Positions 17,990 to 26,228 of a DNA stretch of 64,000 bases are shown here, piece after piece (the stretch's first letter is position 1; each line of letters begins with the position of its first letter). Under the pieces are notes generated by a model. That model did not search any database and was not told where the DNA came from. It saw nothing but the letters and a program-made list of their open reading frames with translations. The stretch covers positions 558,001 through 622,000 of the forward strand of contig CBDBMH010000002.1 of NCBI GenBank assembly GCA_965207275.1, given 5' to 3'. The stretch comes from Bin22 sp965207275. GTDB lineage: Bacteria > Chloroflexota > Dehalococcoidia > Lucifugimonadales > UBA3495. Made by a program: the position numbers and the translations under genes.

Positions 17990-19141
17990 CTAAGAAAGGA
18001 TCAGATTTCCCTCAGCCTGCTCCCGAGGCCAGATTGTTACCTTTCTGGCTCCCTGCCACTGCACCAAGAGAACCGATCGTCCTGCCTGTCGCCCGGTTTC
18101 AGGATCTATCTTGAACCTTCCATAAAAAGTGTGAAAGTCAAGACGGCCGGACGCCTCCCACAACAAACCCGGATCAAGGCTGCCAGCCTCTGCCATGCAA
18201 CGTTGAGCGACCAGCCCGGCGGCGTAGGCCTGGCCCATGGGATAATCGATGGGCACCCCGGCCGTTCCGGCTGCGCTGCTCAGTGATGACAACACCTGGG
18301 ATGGAGTGGGACCAAAGTAGTTGTCCGGGGCCACTAAGTGAATTTCTTTGGAAGGGGCCTCCCACTGGCTGGGGCCGACGAAACCCTCGGCGTTTTCTCC
18401 CAGCTTCGCCCGGAACTGGGCAATTGGCGCTGCTACTACGGCGGTAGCCTTTGGTCTAACTCCATTGTTCCAGCTGGAAACCAGCGCTTTAGCCAGGGCG
18501 AGGTCATGGCGTATCCGGCCCACCACCAGCAACAGGTCCGGTCCCGCTTCCGCCGCCTGCCGGGCCAAGTCCTGGAATTCGGTCTGCTTGGGCGGAAACT
18601 CCAGGTGAATCGACTTGGTGAAGCCCAGGGCGAGGGCGGCCGCTTCCAGTCCCTCGCCTACCTGCCTGGGAAATGCTCCCGTGGAGCACCGCAGTATGCC
18701 GAAGGCGCTGGCCGAGGAGTCGGCAACCTTGAGCAGTCCAGGCAGGGCTGCCAGATATTCCCTGGCCCCAGACAATATGCTTACTACCCGGCTTCCGGAT
18801 TGATTGAGGGCCTCTGCCGCCCCGCCCTGATTCCAAAGCACCTGCCCTGCCTGCGCCGATACTTTCGCGGCGGCCACGGCCAGGCCGCTGGAATATGGGC
18901 CGAAAAGAAGGTCCACCCGGTCATCCTGGATGAGAGCGCCGGTGGCAGCGGAAGCCCTATCGGAAAGGCTGGCATCGTCGTAGTGGATCAGATCAACCTG
19001 GTACCGGCGCCGAGCAACAGCGAGCCCGCCGGCTCGGTTGGCATCATCAACCCAGGCTTGTAGTCCCGCCAGCGCCTGCCTGCCCTGGGTCCGAAACTGG
19101 CCGGTCAGGGAGACCGCTATCCCGGCTTTGATGGAAGGCAT
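17990..19141 (-). CDS. Type I periplasmic-binding-fold protein (amino-acid ABC type), no signal peptide
   Basis: 383 residues resembling branched-chain amino-acid receptors (Peripla_BP_6): IKAGIAVSLTGQFRTQGRQALAGLQAWVDDANRAGGL at the N-terminus, DRVDLLFGPYSSGLAVAAA near 73-92, and LLLVVGRIRHDLALAKAL. Unlike exported members it begins directly with the first beta strand and has no signal peptide or lipobox. The preceding gene ends 42 nt upstream, leaving no room for one. AGGA precedes the ATG. No permease or ATPase gene is nearby. A cytosolic ligand-binding or sensor role alongside the FIST gene is inferred. Confidence 0.8.
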   Translation of the reverse strand: MPSIKAGIAVSLTGQFRTQGRQALAGLQAWVDDANRAGGLAVARRRYQVDLIHYDDASLSDRASAATGALIQDDRVDLLFGPYSSGLAVAAAKVSAQAGQVLWNQGGAAEALNQSGSRVVSILSGAREYLAALPGLLKVADSSASAFGILRCSTGAFPRQVGEGLEAAALALGFTKSIHLEFPPKQTEFQDLARQAAEAGPDLLLVVGRIRHDLALAKALVSSWNNGVRPKATAVVAAPIAQFRAKLGENAEGFVGPSQWEAPSKEIHLVAPDNYFGPTPSQVLSSLSSAAGTAGVPIDYPMGQAYAAGLVAQRCMAEAGSLDPGLLWEASGRLDFHTFYGRFKIDPETGRQAGRSVLLVQWQGARKVTIWPREQAEGNLILS

Positions 19142-19183
19142 GTCGGGATTCGGACTTCCTGGCAGACTCGGATATCAAGCCCG

Positions 19184-20380
19184 TTAGGCTCGGGGCCGGA
19201 AAATGCCGAAGGAGCTGGTATAGCCGTGCAGGAAGGTGGTGCCGCTCACCGGGCCTATTTCCCCGTTGCAGAAGAAGCCGCCCAGCGGCACGGAACCCAG
19301 CTTGTCCCGAAACAGATCGGTGTCGTGATTGGGCCGGCCGTACAGGTACTGGCCGCGACCCAGGCAGGAAAACAGCAAGGCTCCGTGCACCTCGTTCTCC
19401 CGGTTGTCTCCCGCGTATCGTTCCAGCACCGCCGCCAGATCCTGGGCCGAAGTGTCGGCGTCACGCAGGTGGAACTGGACCAGCTGGCCCTCCTTCAGCA
19501 TCTCGCCGATGGCCAGCGAGCCGCTGCGGTCGTCCATGCCCATTACGTTGCGAATGAGAAAGTCACCCTGCTCCGGCTCGTCTATGAACTCGTCCATCAC
19601 CACGCCCAGGAAAAGGGAGTTTCGCATCAGGCCCTGGTCCCGCTCGGTCAAGGTGGGATACAGTTCGCGCAGGACGTTCAATGGGGTATCTCCGTCCAGG
19701 GACTCAAGCAGATTGCGACGGCTCTGAGTGATGCGCATGGGGTTGCCTATGGGGCGGCAACCCTGGGCCACTACCGTGTCGATGGTGATGTTGCCGTGCA
19801 TGGCGACCCCTACCGCCCCGGACCGGTGGACGCGGTTGCCCAGGAAGAGGGCGTTGCCACCCTGCTGCTGCCCACCACTGGCCAGTCCTCCAATCTTGGC
19901 GGCCCCGGCGAAGGCAAAGTCCATGCCCAGTATCAGGTTCTGCACCGGGAAGGAAAAAGGGTCGGCCAGGAGCACAAACTGGGGCGCGTCGGTGGGACTG
20001 ACCTTAAGCAATTCCTCCCAGGAAGCCGGGCCGGCGTCCAGGTCCGGGAGGGCGTCGCTGGCCAGGTGAAAGGGTGTCAACGTCACCCCAGGCAGGGACG
20101 CGGCAGTGATGGACAGGGCGGGACTCTGCTCCACTTCCTGTCCGTTGCCGATTATCCCGCCACCCGAGCAACCCAGCACCAGGGGGGCCGCGCCGTCGCT
20201 GCCCAGTCCCTGCCGCACCAGCTGAGGTATTGCTTCGTAATTCTGGTGGAAGTGGGAAGATGCGAAAACCACGGCCAATTCCGGCGCTGAATCTGCCAGC
20301 TGAACCCGCAGGCTGGCCACACATTCGTCAATGGCTGACTCCACCGAAGACTGTTCGGAAATTGCGGAGGCCCACTTCAT
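19184..20380 (-). CDS. FIST N/C-domain sensory protein
   Basis: 398 residues with the FIST N domain (residues about 30-220: LAVVFASSHFHQNYEAIPQL, LVLGCSGGGIIGNGQEVEQ, IGGLASGGQQQGGNALFLG) and FIST C domain (about 225-390: EVHGALLFSCLGRGQYLYG, PLGGFFCNGEIGPVSG). FIST is a proposed input domain for small ligands, possibly amino acids, usually in signalling proteins. Here it stands alone. GAGAGGTG precedes the ATG. The binding-protein gene follows after 42 nt, probably as one operon. Confidence 0.88.
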   Translation of the reverse strand: MKWASAISEQSSVESAIDECVASLRVQLADSAPELAVVFASSHFHQNYEAIPQLVRQGLGSDGAAPLVLGCSGGGIIGNGQEVEQSPALSITAASLPGVTLTPFHLASDALPDLDAGPASWEELLKVSPTDAPQFVLLADPFSFPVQNLILGMDFAFAGAAKIGGLASGGQQQGGNALFLGNRVHRSGAVGVAMHGNITIDTVVAQGCRPIGNPMRITQSRRNLLESLDGDTPLNVLRELYPTLTERDQGLMRNSLFLGVVMDEFIDEPEQGDFLIRNVMGMDDRSGSLAIGEMLKEGQLVQFHLRDADTSAQDLAAVLERYAGDNRENEVHGALLFSCLGRGQYLYGRPNHDTDLFRDKLGSVPLGGFFCNGEIGPVSGTTFLHGYTSSFGIFRPRA

Positions 20381-20537
20381 GTCGACACCTCTCTTTCTTA
20401 ACGTGCATGGCCGATTATCGACCGGAATAGGACCACCCCAGTATAACAGTCCGGGAAGATTGCGCGGGGACGTCTCCAGTTTATTCCGGCTGGCAGGACC
20501 GTGATCCGCCCGCGCCGGGCACAGGAAGTCCGCCGGC

Positions 20538-21140
20538 CTAAATTACCTGGAAGTGCGCCTCGGTAGGGACGCAGTCGGATCCGTTGATGGGGACCATGTC
20601 CTGGGGGCAGGCGGAAAACACCACTACCAAATCCATTTCCGCCCTGAGAATCACGTAATCGCCGGGCCCCGAAACCGGGGGCTTGAAGTCCAGGCTGCCG
20701 TCCTCCCCTACGGGAATATTCATGAAAAGGTTCCATGGGCTGGGTGTTTCCGGCGGCGCCAGCCCCAGTTCCGCCAGGGCTGCCGCCAGGTTGTCGGTAC
20801 AGTTGTCATGATATTCGGTGCAGCCAAGAAGTTCGTACCGATATCGATCGCACGCTGCCAGGAGGGTGTCGTGAATACCACCCGACGAATCCTCAACCAG
20901 CGAAAGAATGGGCCGCCGTTGGTTGGTCACCATCGACTGACCCAACACGGGCATGGTTCGGCCAATGGCGGTCCTGGAGTGCTCCATTGACATAAACTGG
21001 TGCAGGTCGTCACGCCGGAAGGCCCAGGTATCCACCACCTGTTGACCATGAGTGTTGATTACCTTGATCACCTGGCCCTCGGCGACGTAGGCCGCTTTTC
21101 CCCTTCTTGCAGGAATGGTAATTACCGGGTTCGGCGTCAT
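20538..21140 (-). CDS. DUF1989 (urea carboxylase-associated family) protein
   Basis: 200 residues of the DUF1989 family, found beside urea-carboxylase and amino-acid catabolic genes. Typical text: TIPARRGKAAYVAEGQVIKVINTHGQQVVDTWAF at the N-terminus, MSMEHSRTAIGRTMPVLGQ, ELLGCTEYHDNCTDNL with two cysteines and a histidine that may bind metal, then SPWNLFMNIPV and FSACPQDMVPINGSD. GGGAGG precedes the ATG. No urea carboxylase is nearby. The reaction is unknown. Confidence 0.85.
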   Translation of the reverse strand: MTPNPVITIPARRGKAAYVAEGQVIKVINTHGQQVVDTWAFRRDDLHQFMSMEHSRTAIGRTMPVLGQSMVTNQRRPILSLVEDSSGGIHDTLLAACDRYRYELLGCTEYHDNCTDNLAAALAELGLAPPETPSPWNLFMNIPVGEDGSLDFKPPVSGPGDYVILRAEMDLVVVFSACPQDMVPINGSDCVPTEAHFQVI

Positions 21141-21188
21141 CCGGAAACCTCCCTGGCGGCAGAAATCTGACGGGACATAGTCTTCGTG

Positions 21189-22175
21189 TCAATGGGTGAA
21201 TCCAGCCCACACTTCAGGCAGCCGCTCCAGGGCCTCCCGGGGAAGCGGACCCTTGCCGGCGGACTGCACTGCCTGTTCCATGTGTTCCATGCTGGAATAT
21301 CCCACCAGCACACTGCTCACCCCGCGGTTGCTCAGTGCAAAGCGCAACGATGCCTCCACCAGGCTGGAAGCGTATCCCTCCCCCACCAGGAACCGGAAAC
21401 CCTCGGCCCGGGCCTGGTCCTGGCCGTAGTTCCGGCTCGACCCAATGGGCGCGACTCTGGGAACTGCCACCGGGTGACGTGATTCTTCTCCGCTCAACGC
21501 CCCCGCCGCCAGCACCCGGATCACCAGCACACCCATGCCGTTTTCCGATGCGAGTTGGATCTGGTTGCCGTAGTCGGGCATGTCAAATCCATCGGGAACC
21601 GCAGTACCGGCGCTGGGGTTAACCAGGTTGTAGACCGACTGGATGGAGTTCAAGCTCCCGGCGCCGATAACCCGATGCAGCGCGGCGGTCTCGCCCACGG
21701 CCGTCATGCCCCAGAACCTCACCTTTCCCTGGTCGCTCAGTACCTGGAGGGCTTCCACCATCTCGCCCAGGGCCGCCTCCGGCGAAACTGATCCCCCCTC
21801 GCCAATGCTTGCCACGTGGTTGTGCAACTGTATCAGGTCTACCTGCTCCCGCTGCAACCGGGCCAGGCTCTCTTCCACCGATGCAACTACATTGCCCTTT
21901 ATCCGGCCCGGTTGGTGGGTAGTAACCCGGAACTTGGTTCCCACATAGACCTCCGCCGCCAGTTCCTTCAACACCTGGCCCAGGTTGGTCTCGGACTGGC
22001 CGTCTCCGTAGGACGATGCGGTATCAAAGTAGTTGATGCCGAGTTCCATGGCCCGGGCCACCGCCCGTAGCTGTTGGCCATGTTCGCCACGGATCATCAG
22101 GCCGCCTACGTTCCCGCAGCCGAACCCGATTTCAGATACATCAATTCCGGTGTTTCCCAGGGGTCGATACTCCAT
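21189..22175 (-). CDS. Aldo/keto reductase
   Basis: 328-residue NADPH-dependent TIM-barrel oxidoreductase. Catalytic tetrad regions: NYFDTASSYGDGQSE (Asp and Tyr), VYVGTKF (Lys) and DLIQLHNH (His). The N-terminus MEYRPLGNTGIDVSEIGFGCGNVGG and the C-terminal SVLVGYSSMEHMEQAV cofactor segment are standard. AGAGGAAAA precedes the ATG. It may head the minus-strand run through DUF1989 and FIST (gaps of 48 and 157 nt). Divergent from the HpcH/HpaI gene. Confidence 0.9.
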   Translation of the reverse strand: MEYRPLGNTGIDVSEIGFGCGNVGGLMIRGEHGQQLRAVARAMELGINYFDTASSYGDGQSETNLGQVLKELAAEVYVGTKFRVTTHQPGRIKGNVVASVEESLARLQREQVDLIQLHNHVASIGEGGSVSPEAALGEMVEALQVLSDQGKVRFWGMTAVGETAALHRVIGAGSLNSIQSVYNLVNPSAGTAVPDGFDMPDYGNQIQLASENGMGVLVIRVLAAGALSGEESRHPVAVPRVAPIGSSRNYGQDQARAEGFRFLVGEGYASSLVEASLRFALSNRGVSSVLVGYSSMEHMEQAVQSAGKGPLPREALERLPEVWAGFTH

Positions 22176-22272
22176 TGTTTTTCCTCTTTCCGCCGATTCC
22201 TCGTCCCAATACTATTCCCGGAATGGGATTGCGACAATATCCGTGGCGGAGCGTAACTACCCAACCCCGCCA

Positions 22273-22301
22273 TTGCCAGCCTTTCCCTCCGGCCATATAA
22301 T
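22273..22301 (+). promoter_or_regulatory. Sigma70-type promoter of the aldolase gene
   Basis: TTGCCA (22273-22278), 17-bp spacer, TATAAT (22296-22301), 36 nt before the ATG at 22338. Confidence 0.65.
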
Positions 22302-22337
22302 CGCCCAAGGTACCCAAACCTGAAGTGAGGCAATGCG

Positions 22338-23114
22338 ATGCAGACCAATACAACCAAGGCCAAGTTGGCCGCCGGGGAGGTAGTCTTTGGCGCCATAATC
22401 ACCCGCTACGCCCCCGACCTGGTGGAGATTTTCGGCGCCGTCGGCTACGACTTCGTGATGATCGACTGCGAGCACGGACCAATGAACCTGGACCAGGTGG
22501 AGCACATGGTCAGGGCGGCCGAGTCCTTCGGAATCACTCCCATCGCCCGGATCCCCAACCACGAGGAGTCCACCATCCTGCGGTTCCTGGACCGGGGGCT
22601 TCAGGGCATAATCGTGCCCCACGTCAACTCCGGCGAGGAGGCTGCCGCCGTAGCCCGCTCGGCCCGCTACTATCCCGATGGACGGCGGGGAATGGGCGGT
22701 GGTCGCGCCCACGACTATGGAGTCGGCGTTACCCGGGACGAGTCCACCACCTGGGTCAACTCCCAGGTCCTGGTCATTCCCATGGTGGAGGAAGTGGAGG
22801 CGGTGAACAACCTGGACCAGATCCTGGCCGTACCGGGAGCCGATGTTCTCCATGTGGCCGCCTCCGACCTGGGACAGAGCATGGGCTTCCCCCCGGTGTC
22901 AGAAGTGCGCCGGGTTATGGGTGAAGTAATTCCCCGGGTCAGAGCCGCCGGCAAGAACGTGGGTGTGGGCGGCAACAACCCGGCGGACGCCGCAGGGGTG
23001 GCGGAGTTCATCAAGCTGGGCGCCAACTTCGTCACCGTGTCGTCCCAGGGCCTGATGCGCCTGGCCGCCGAGGACTTCCGCAAGCGCGTGGACGGCGCCC
23101 TGCAGGCAGCGTAA
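22338..23114 (+). CDS. HpcH/HpaI aldolase family protein
   Basis: 258-residue class II (metal-dependent) pyruvate/2-keto acid aldolase. The metal site is in DFVMIDCEHGPMNLDQVEHMVR (near 35-56) with later acidic residues in PGADVLHVAASDLGQSMG. The substrate arginine is in TPIARIPNHEES and the GIIVPHVNSGEEA segment is typical. GAGG precedes the ATG. Probably cleaves or condenses hydroxy-keto acids from aromatic or sugar-acid breakdown. The GlcG-like gene follows 83 nt later and may be cotranscribed. Confidence 0.9.
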   Translation: MQTNTTKAKLAAGEVVFGAIITRYAPDLVEIFGAVGYDFVMIDCEHGPMNLDQVEHMVRAAESFGITPIARIPNHEESTILRFLDRGLQGIIVPHVNSGEEAAAVARSARYYPDGRRGMGGGRAHDYGVGVTRDESTTWVNSQVLVIPMVEEVEAVNNLDQILAVPGADVLHVAASDLGQSMGFPPVSEVRRVMGEVIPRVRAAGKNVGVGGNNPADAAGVAEFIKLGANFVTVSSQGLMRLAAEDFRKRVDGALQAA

Positions 23115-23197
23115 ACCGGAATACCCGCAAACGTCAGATGCCCGACTCTCCCCGGACAAGGGTTCGGAGATGAGGGACTACTAAAGGAGGAACCAAC

Positions 23198-23611
23198 ATG
23201 CCGGAACCGTCACTGAAACTGGAGAACATACAGCGCGCCATGGCGGCCATGATGGCCAAGGCGCAGGAAACGCCGGATGCCCCAGTGGCCATGGCCATTG
23301 TGGACAGCACGGGCAACCTGGAGGCCTACGCCAAGATGGACAACCTGCGGATGTTCAGCCGCCGCCACGCCCTGCGCAAGGCCTATACCGCCGCAATTAT
23401 GGGCCTGAACACCGGGGCGCATGCCGAACGACTTCACGGTCAGGGACGCAGCATCAGCGAACTGGGCGACCCCAACCTTACCCACGGCCAGGGCGGCCTG
23501 GTGATCATGAAGGACGGCGTCATCCTGGGCGGCATCGGCGTGGGCGGTTACCCCAGCGGCCAGTCTGATGAAGACCTGGCCCGGGTGGGCCTGGACGCGC
23601 TGGGTCTGTAA
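23198..23611 (+). CDS. GlcG/HbpS-family protein
   Basis: 137 residues of the GlcG/HbpS (DUF336) family: PVAMAIVDSTGNLEAYAKMDN near 26-46, SRRHALRKAYTAAI, then GGLVIMKDGVILGGIGVGGYPSGQSDEDLARVGLDAL at the C-terminus. Members bind haem or corrinoids or accompany glycolate and diol catabolic enzymes; the reaction is not established. AAAGGAGG precedes the ATG. Follows the HpcH/HpaI aldolase. Confidence 0.88.
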   Translation: MPEPSLKLENIQRAMAAMMAKAQETPDAPVAMAIVDSTGNLEAYAKMDNLRMFSRRHALRKAYTAAIMGLNTGAHAERLHGQGRSISELGDPNLTHGQGGLVIMKDGVILGGIGVGGYPSGQSDEDLARVGLDALGL

Positions 23612-23645
23612 CGAAGACCGGCGTGGGCGTCGAGGCAAAGAGAGA

Positions 23646-23669
23646 GGGGGCGGTCTCAAGACTGCCCCC
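23646..23669. terminator. Hairpin terminator
   Basis: GGGGGCGGTC, loop TCAA, GACTGCCCCC: a 10-bp stem with one G-U pair, between the convergent GlcG-like and VOC genes. Confidence 0.6.
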
Positions 23670-23704
23670 AAAGCCATTTAGACGGTTGGCCAGGTGAGGG
23701 AAGG

Positions 23705-24097
23705 TCAGGCGGAGGGGCGCTGGATAATCTCCACGCTGACGTGGTCTGGGGCCTCGATGAACGCCACCGTGGAACCCGAGGGCATGACCCAAGGCTCACA
23801 GATGAAGTGGACGTTGTTGGACCTGAAGTTGGCCGCCGCCGATTCCATGTCGTCCACCTCGAAACCGAAGTGGTCCAGCCCGTATCGGGGGTCGGTGGAA
23901 CCCGGCACCGGGTCCTCACCCTCGGCCCGTCCGGAAATGGTCATCAGGGGCCTGCCGCCTAACTCCAGGATAATGGACTTGGTGGTAGAGAGGGGCCGTT
24001 CGGCCACGATTACCGCGCCAAAGTTGTCGCAGTAGAATTTGGCGGCGGCATCGGGGTCCTCACTGCGGAAATGCAAATGGTTCTGGGTAAAGTTCAT
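23705..24097 (-). CDS. VOC-family (glyoxalase/bleomycin-resistance fold) protein
   Basis: 130 residues: FTQNHLHFRSEDPDAAAKFYCDNFGA at the N-terminus supplies a metal-site His. RYGLDHFGFEVDDMESAAANF and STVAFIEAPDHVSVEIIQ supply the second half with His and Glu. Likely a metal-dependent lyase, isomerase or dioxygenase. The ATG at 24097 follows GGAGG at 9 nt; the TTG five codons earlier lies in that ribosome binding site. Downstream of the PEP mutase-like gene on the same strand. Confidence 0.85.
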   Translation of the reverse strand: MNFTQNHLHFRSEDPDAAAKFYCDNFGAVIVAERPLSTTKSIILELGGRPLMTISGRAEGEDPVPGSTDPRYGLDHFGFEVDDMESAAANFRSNNVHFICEPWVMPSGSTVAFIEAPDHVSVEIIQRPSA

Positions 24098-24159
24098 GGG
24101 TTGTACCTCCAAGCGATAATATTCACGGCTCTACTGAACTCGTCCATCGGGCGCTGCCC

Positions 24160-25023
24160 CTATTTCAAAAACTCCCCGATCCACTCATCGTAGTCTCCCC
24201 GCCTGGTTAACTGGCTCATCAGTGCCGGAGAGGCAAGCTGGTCGGTGAGGTCGGCGGGGGCGACGCCTTCCCGCAGGGCCTTCATGGTGTCATATGCTGC
24301 CTTCACCGCCGCCGCGAAGGGCAGGTGCCCTTGCAGGGCAACCCGGACGCCAGCCTGGCTGAGGAAGTCCAGGTCGGCCAGTTCGCCGCCGGCGCCGCCC
24401 AGCAGCAGGGGAATGTTTACCTCGGCGGCTACGGCCTCAACTTCGGCCCGGGTCTGGGCGCCGGCCAGGAACATGGCGTCCACGCCGGCCGCTTCGTAGG
24501 CCTTGGCCCGCTTGATGGCCTCTTCCACCCCGCTAACCCGCAGGGCGCTGGACCGGCCAGCGACTACCAGGGCCGAGTCCTGCCGGCCGGACAGGGCGGC
24601 CTTCATCTTGCCCACGCCCTCTTCCACCGAAATCAGGGCTCCCTCGCCGGCTGCGCCAAAGCCCAGGGGTAGCTGGGTGTCCTCGATGGTCAGGCAGGAG
24701 ACTCCCGCCGTCTCCAGCTCCTCAACGGTGCGGCGGACGTTCAGGGCATTGCCGTAGCCGTGGTCGGCGTCTACCATCAGGCTCAGGTCGCCGGCCCGGC
24801 AGATGCGGTGGATCTGCTGGGCAAACTCGGTCAGGGTCAGAACGATCAGGTCCGGGGCGCCCAGCACCGTACCCGATGCAATGGACCCGGCGAACATGCC
24901 CACCTCAAATCCCAGGTCCTCGGCGGCCCGGGCGGATATGGGGTCGAAGACGGAGGCGGGATGGACGCAGCGGTCGCCGGCCAGTATTGCGCGATAACGT
25001 TCACGTCGAGCGGTCAGGTTCAT
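24160..25023 (-). CDS. Isocitrate lyase/PEP mutase family enzyme, oxaloacetate decarboxylase-like
   Basis: 287-residue TIM-barrel enzyme. The N-terminal CVHPASVFDPISARAAEDLGFEVGMFAGS and the metal-site VDADHGYGNALNVRRTVEELETAGVSCLTIEDTQLP are characteristic. The residues after TIEDTQLP (LGFG) lack the KRCGH-type catalytic loop of isocitrate and methylisocitrate lyases, so it is closer to PEP mutase-fold oxaloacetate decarboxylases. Probably acts on a 2-keto or 2-hydroxy diacid. A VOC gene follows 63 nt downstream. Confidence 0.85.
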   Translation of the reverse strand: MNLTARRERYRAILAGDRCVHPASVFDPISARAAEDLGFEVGMFAGSIASGTVLGAPDLIVLTLTEFAQQIHRICRAGDLSLMVDADHGYGNALNVRRTVEELETAGVSCLTIEDTQLPLGFGAAGEGALISVEEGVGKMKAALSGRQDSALVVAGRSSALRVSGVEEAIKRAKAYEAAGVDAMFLAGAQTRAEVEAVAAEVNIPLLLGGAGGELADLDFLSQAGVRVALQGHLPFAAAVKAAYDTMKALREGVAPADLTDQLASPALMSQLTRRGDYDEWIGEFLK

Positions 25024-25341
25024 AATTCTCCTCTTTCAATTGGACTTGAACACGGTCAAGACTATACTACCGCCAACCGGCGGATTCAAACATGGATGCA
25101 CAGGATGCAGGGCAATCGCGCTTTAATTCAATGCCATTCTGAGCGCAGCCGAATAATCCAAACTCCATCCTGCAGACCGGCTTTCGGACCTCGTCAGGGC
25201 TTAGGGGAAGGATTTCAGGCCCTTCGGCAAGCTCAGGGCGACATCACCCTCGCCTATCGAATACTTGCCGACTATAGCTTGAATCTATAACGCGATTGCC
25301 CTGGTACAGGACGAACAGGATGTGGTTTGGGAGGCGGGACA
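25024..25341. other. Intergenic region with nested repeats (318 bp)
   Basis: No gene. It holds the MITE-like element 25108-25303. The sequence on either side of it, ATGGATGCACAGGATG (left) and GTACAGGACGAACAGGATG (right), looks like a related short repeat also seen near 51823. Confidence 0.6.
25108..25303. mobile_element. MITE-like element, 196 bp
   Basis: Perfect 13-bp terminal inverted repeats CAGGGCAATCGCG (25108-25120) and CGCGATTGCCCTG (25291-25303), with similarity extending some 9 bp further in. No coding capacity. The interior contains ATTCTGAGCGCAGCCGAA and CCCTTCGGCAAGCTCAGGG, two short repeat types seen elsewhere in the window. No transposase in the window has matching ends. Confidence 0.65.
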
Positions 25342-26178
25342 ATGGTCCAGATATTGGGTGTTGACTTCAGCGGCGCCAGGGGAGACAACAATACCTGGTT
25401 GACCCGGGCGACGTTGGTAGGGACTTCCTTGTCCTTGCAGGAGGTTTGCCGGATCACCCGTCATGATCTGACCGAGTACCTGGCGTCCAGCACTGGCCCC
25501 ATTGTGGCGGCCCTGGACTTCCCCTTCGCTCCACCCAGAAGCTTCGCAGAATTCTGGTCGCCGGGATGCAGGACTATGCCTGACCTATGGTCAGCGGCGG
25601 CGGACATTGATTACGACGAATTTCTGGCCCGGCGCGACAAGTTCGTTTCCCAACATGGGGAGCCCAAGCGCGCGTGCGACCCGCCGGAAAGCTATTCCTG
25701 CCTGCACATGGTGAACCCCATTATGGTTCCCATGACCTTCCATGGCATGCGAATGCTCCGCCGCCTCTGGTTTGGTGAAACGTTAAACGCCATGTCCGTT
25801 CCGCCCTTGGCGGAGCATTCCCGCTGCGATTCGAACGCTGTTACCGAGTTGCTGGAGGTCATGCCGGGCGCTGTTTTGCGCCGCTTGGGATTGCCGTACA
25901 AGGGATACAAAGGGGGGAACAGCGCCGCTCAACGCCGGCAGGCCATAGTGGCTGCCCTGCCTGAGCGGGCCCGGCCGATACAGTTCATTTGGGGGGAGTT
26001 TGTCGACTTGGCTTTGCGCAGCCACGATGCCTTGGATTCCATTGTGGCCGCGGTGGCTGCCGCTCTTTGGGCCGTGTCGCCTGACCGCTTTCCGAAGCCG
26101 CCGGCACACGGAGAGCAAGGGTTTGATCCTGTAGTTTTGCTCGAAGGCTGGCTCTACGCGCCAATCCGCCAACCCTGA
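25342..26178 (+). CDS. DUF429 family protein
   Basis: 278 residues. The N-terminal ILGVDFSGARGDNNTW and the later PIVAALDFPFAPP are the DUF429 signature, a predicted RNase H-like fold with conserved acidic residues. The C-terminal half has RSHDALDSIVAAVAAAL with a further Asp. Proposed to be a nuclease or nucleotide-binding protein; no member activity is assumed here. The ATG at 25342 follows GGGAGG at 8 nt. Confidence 0.75.
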   Translation: MVQILGVDFSGARGDNNTWLTRATLVGTSLSLQEVCRITRHDLTEYLASSTGPIVAALDFPFAPPRSFAEFWSPGCRTMPDLWSAAADIDYDEFLARRDKFVSQHGEPKRACDPPESYSCLHMVNPIMVPMTFHGMRMLRRLWFGETLNAMSVPPLAEHSRCDSNAVTELLEVMPGAVLRRLGLPYKGYKGGNSAAQRRQAIVAALPERARPIQFIWGEFVDLALRSHDALDSIVAAVAAALWAVSPDRFPKPPAHGEQGFDPVVLLEGWLYAPIRQP

Positions 26179-26228
26179 TAGCCCAACTCTTCGTGGATCT
26201 TCGCGTCCTTCGTGGATCAATCTAGAGA

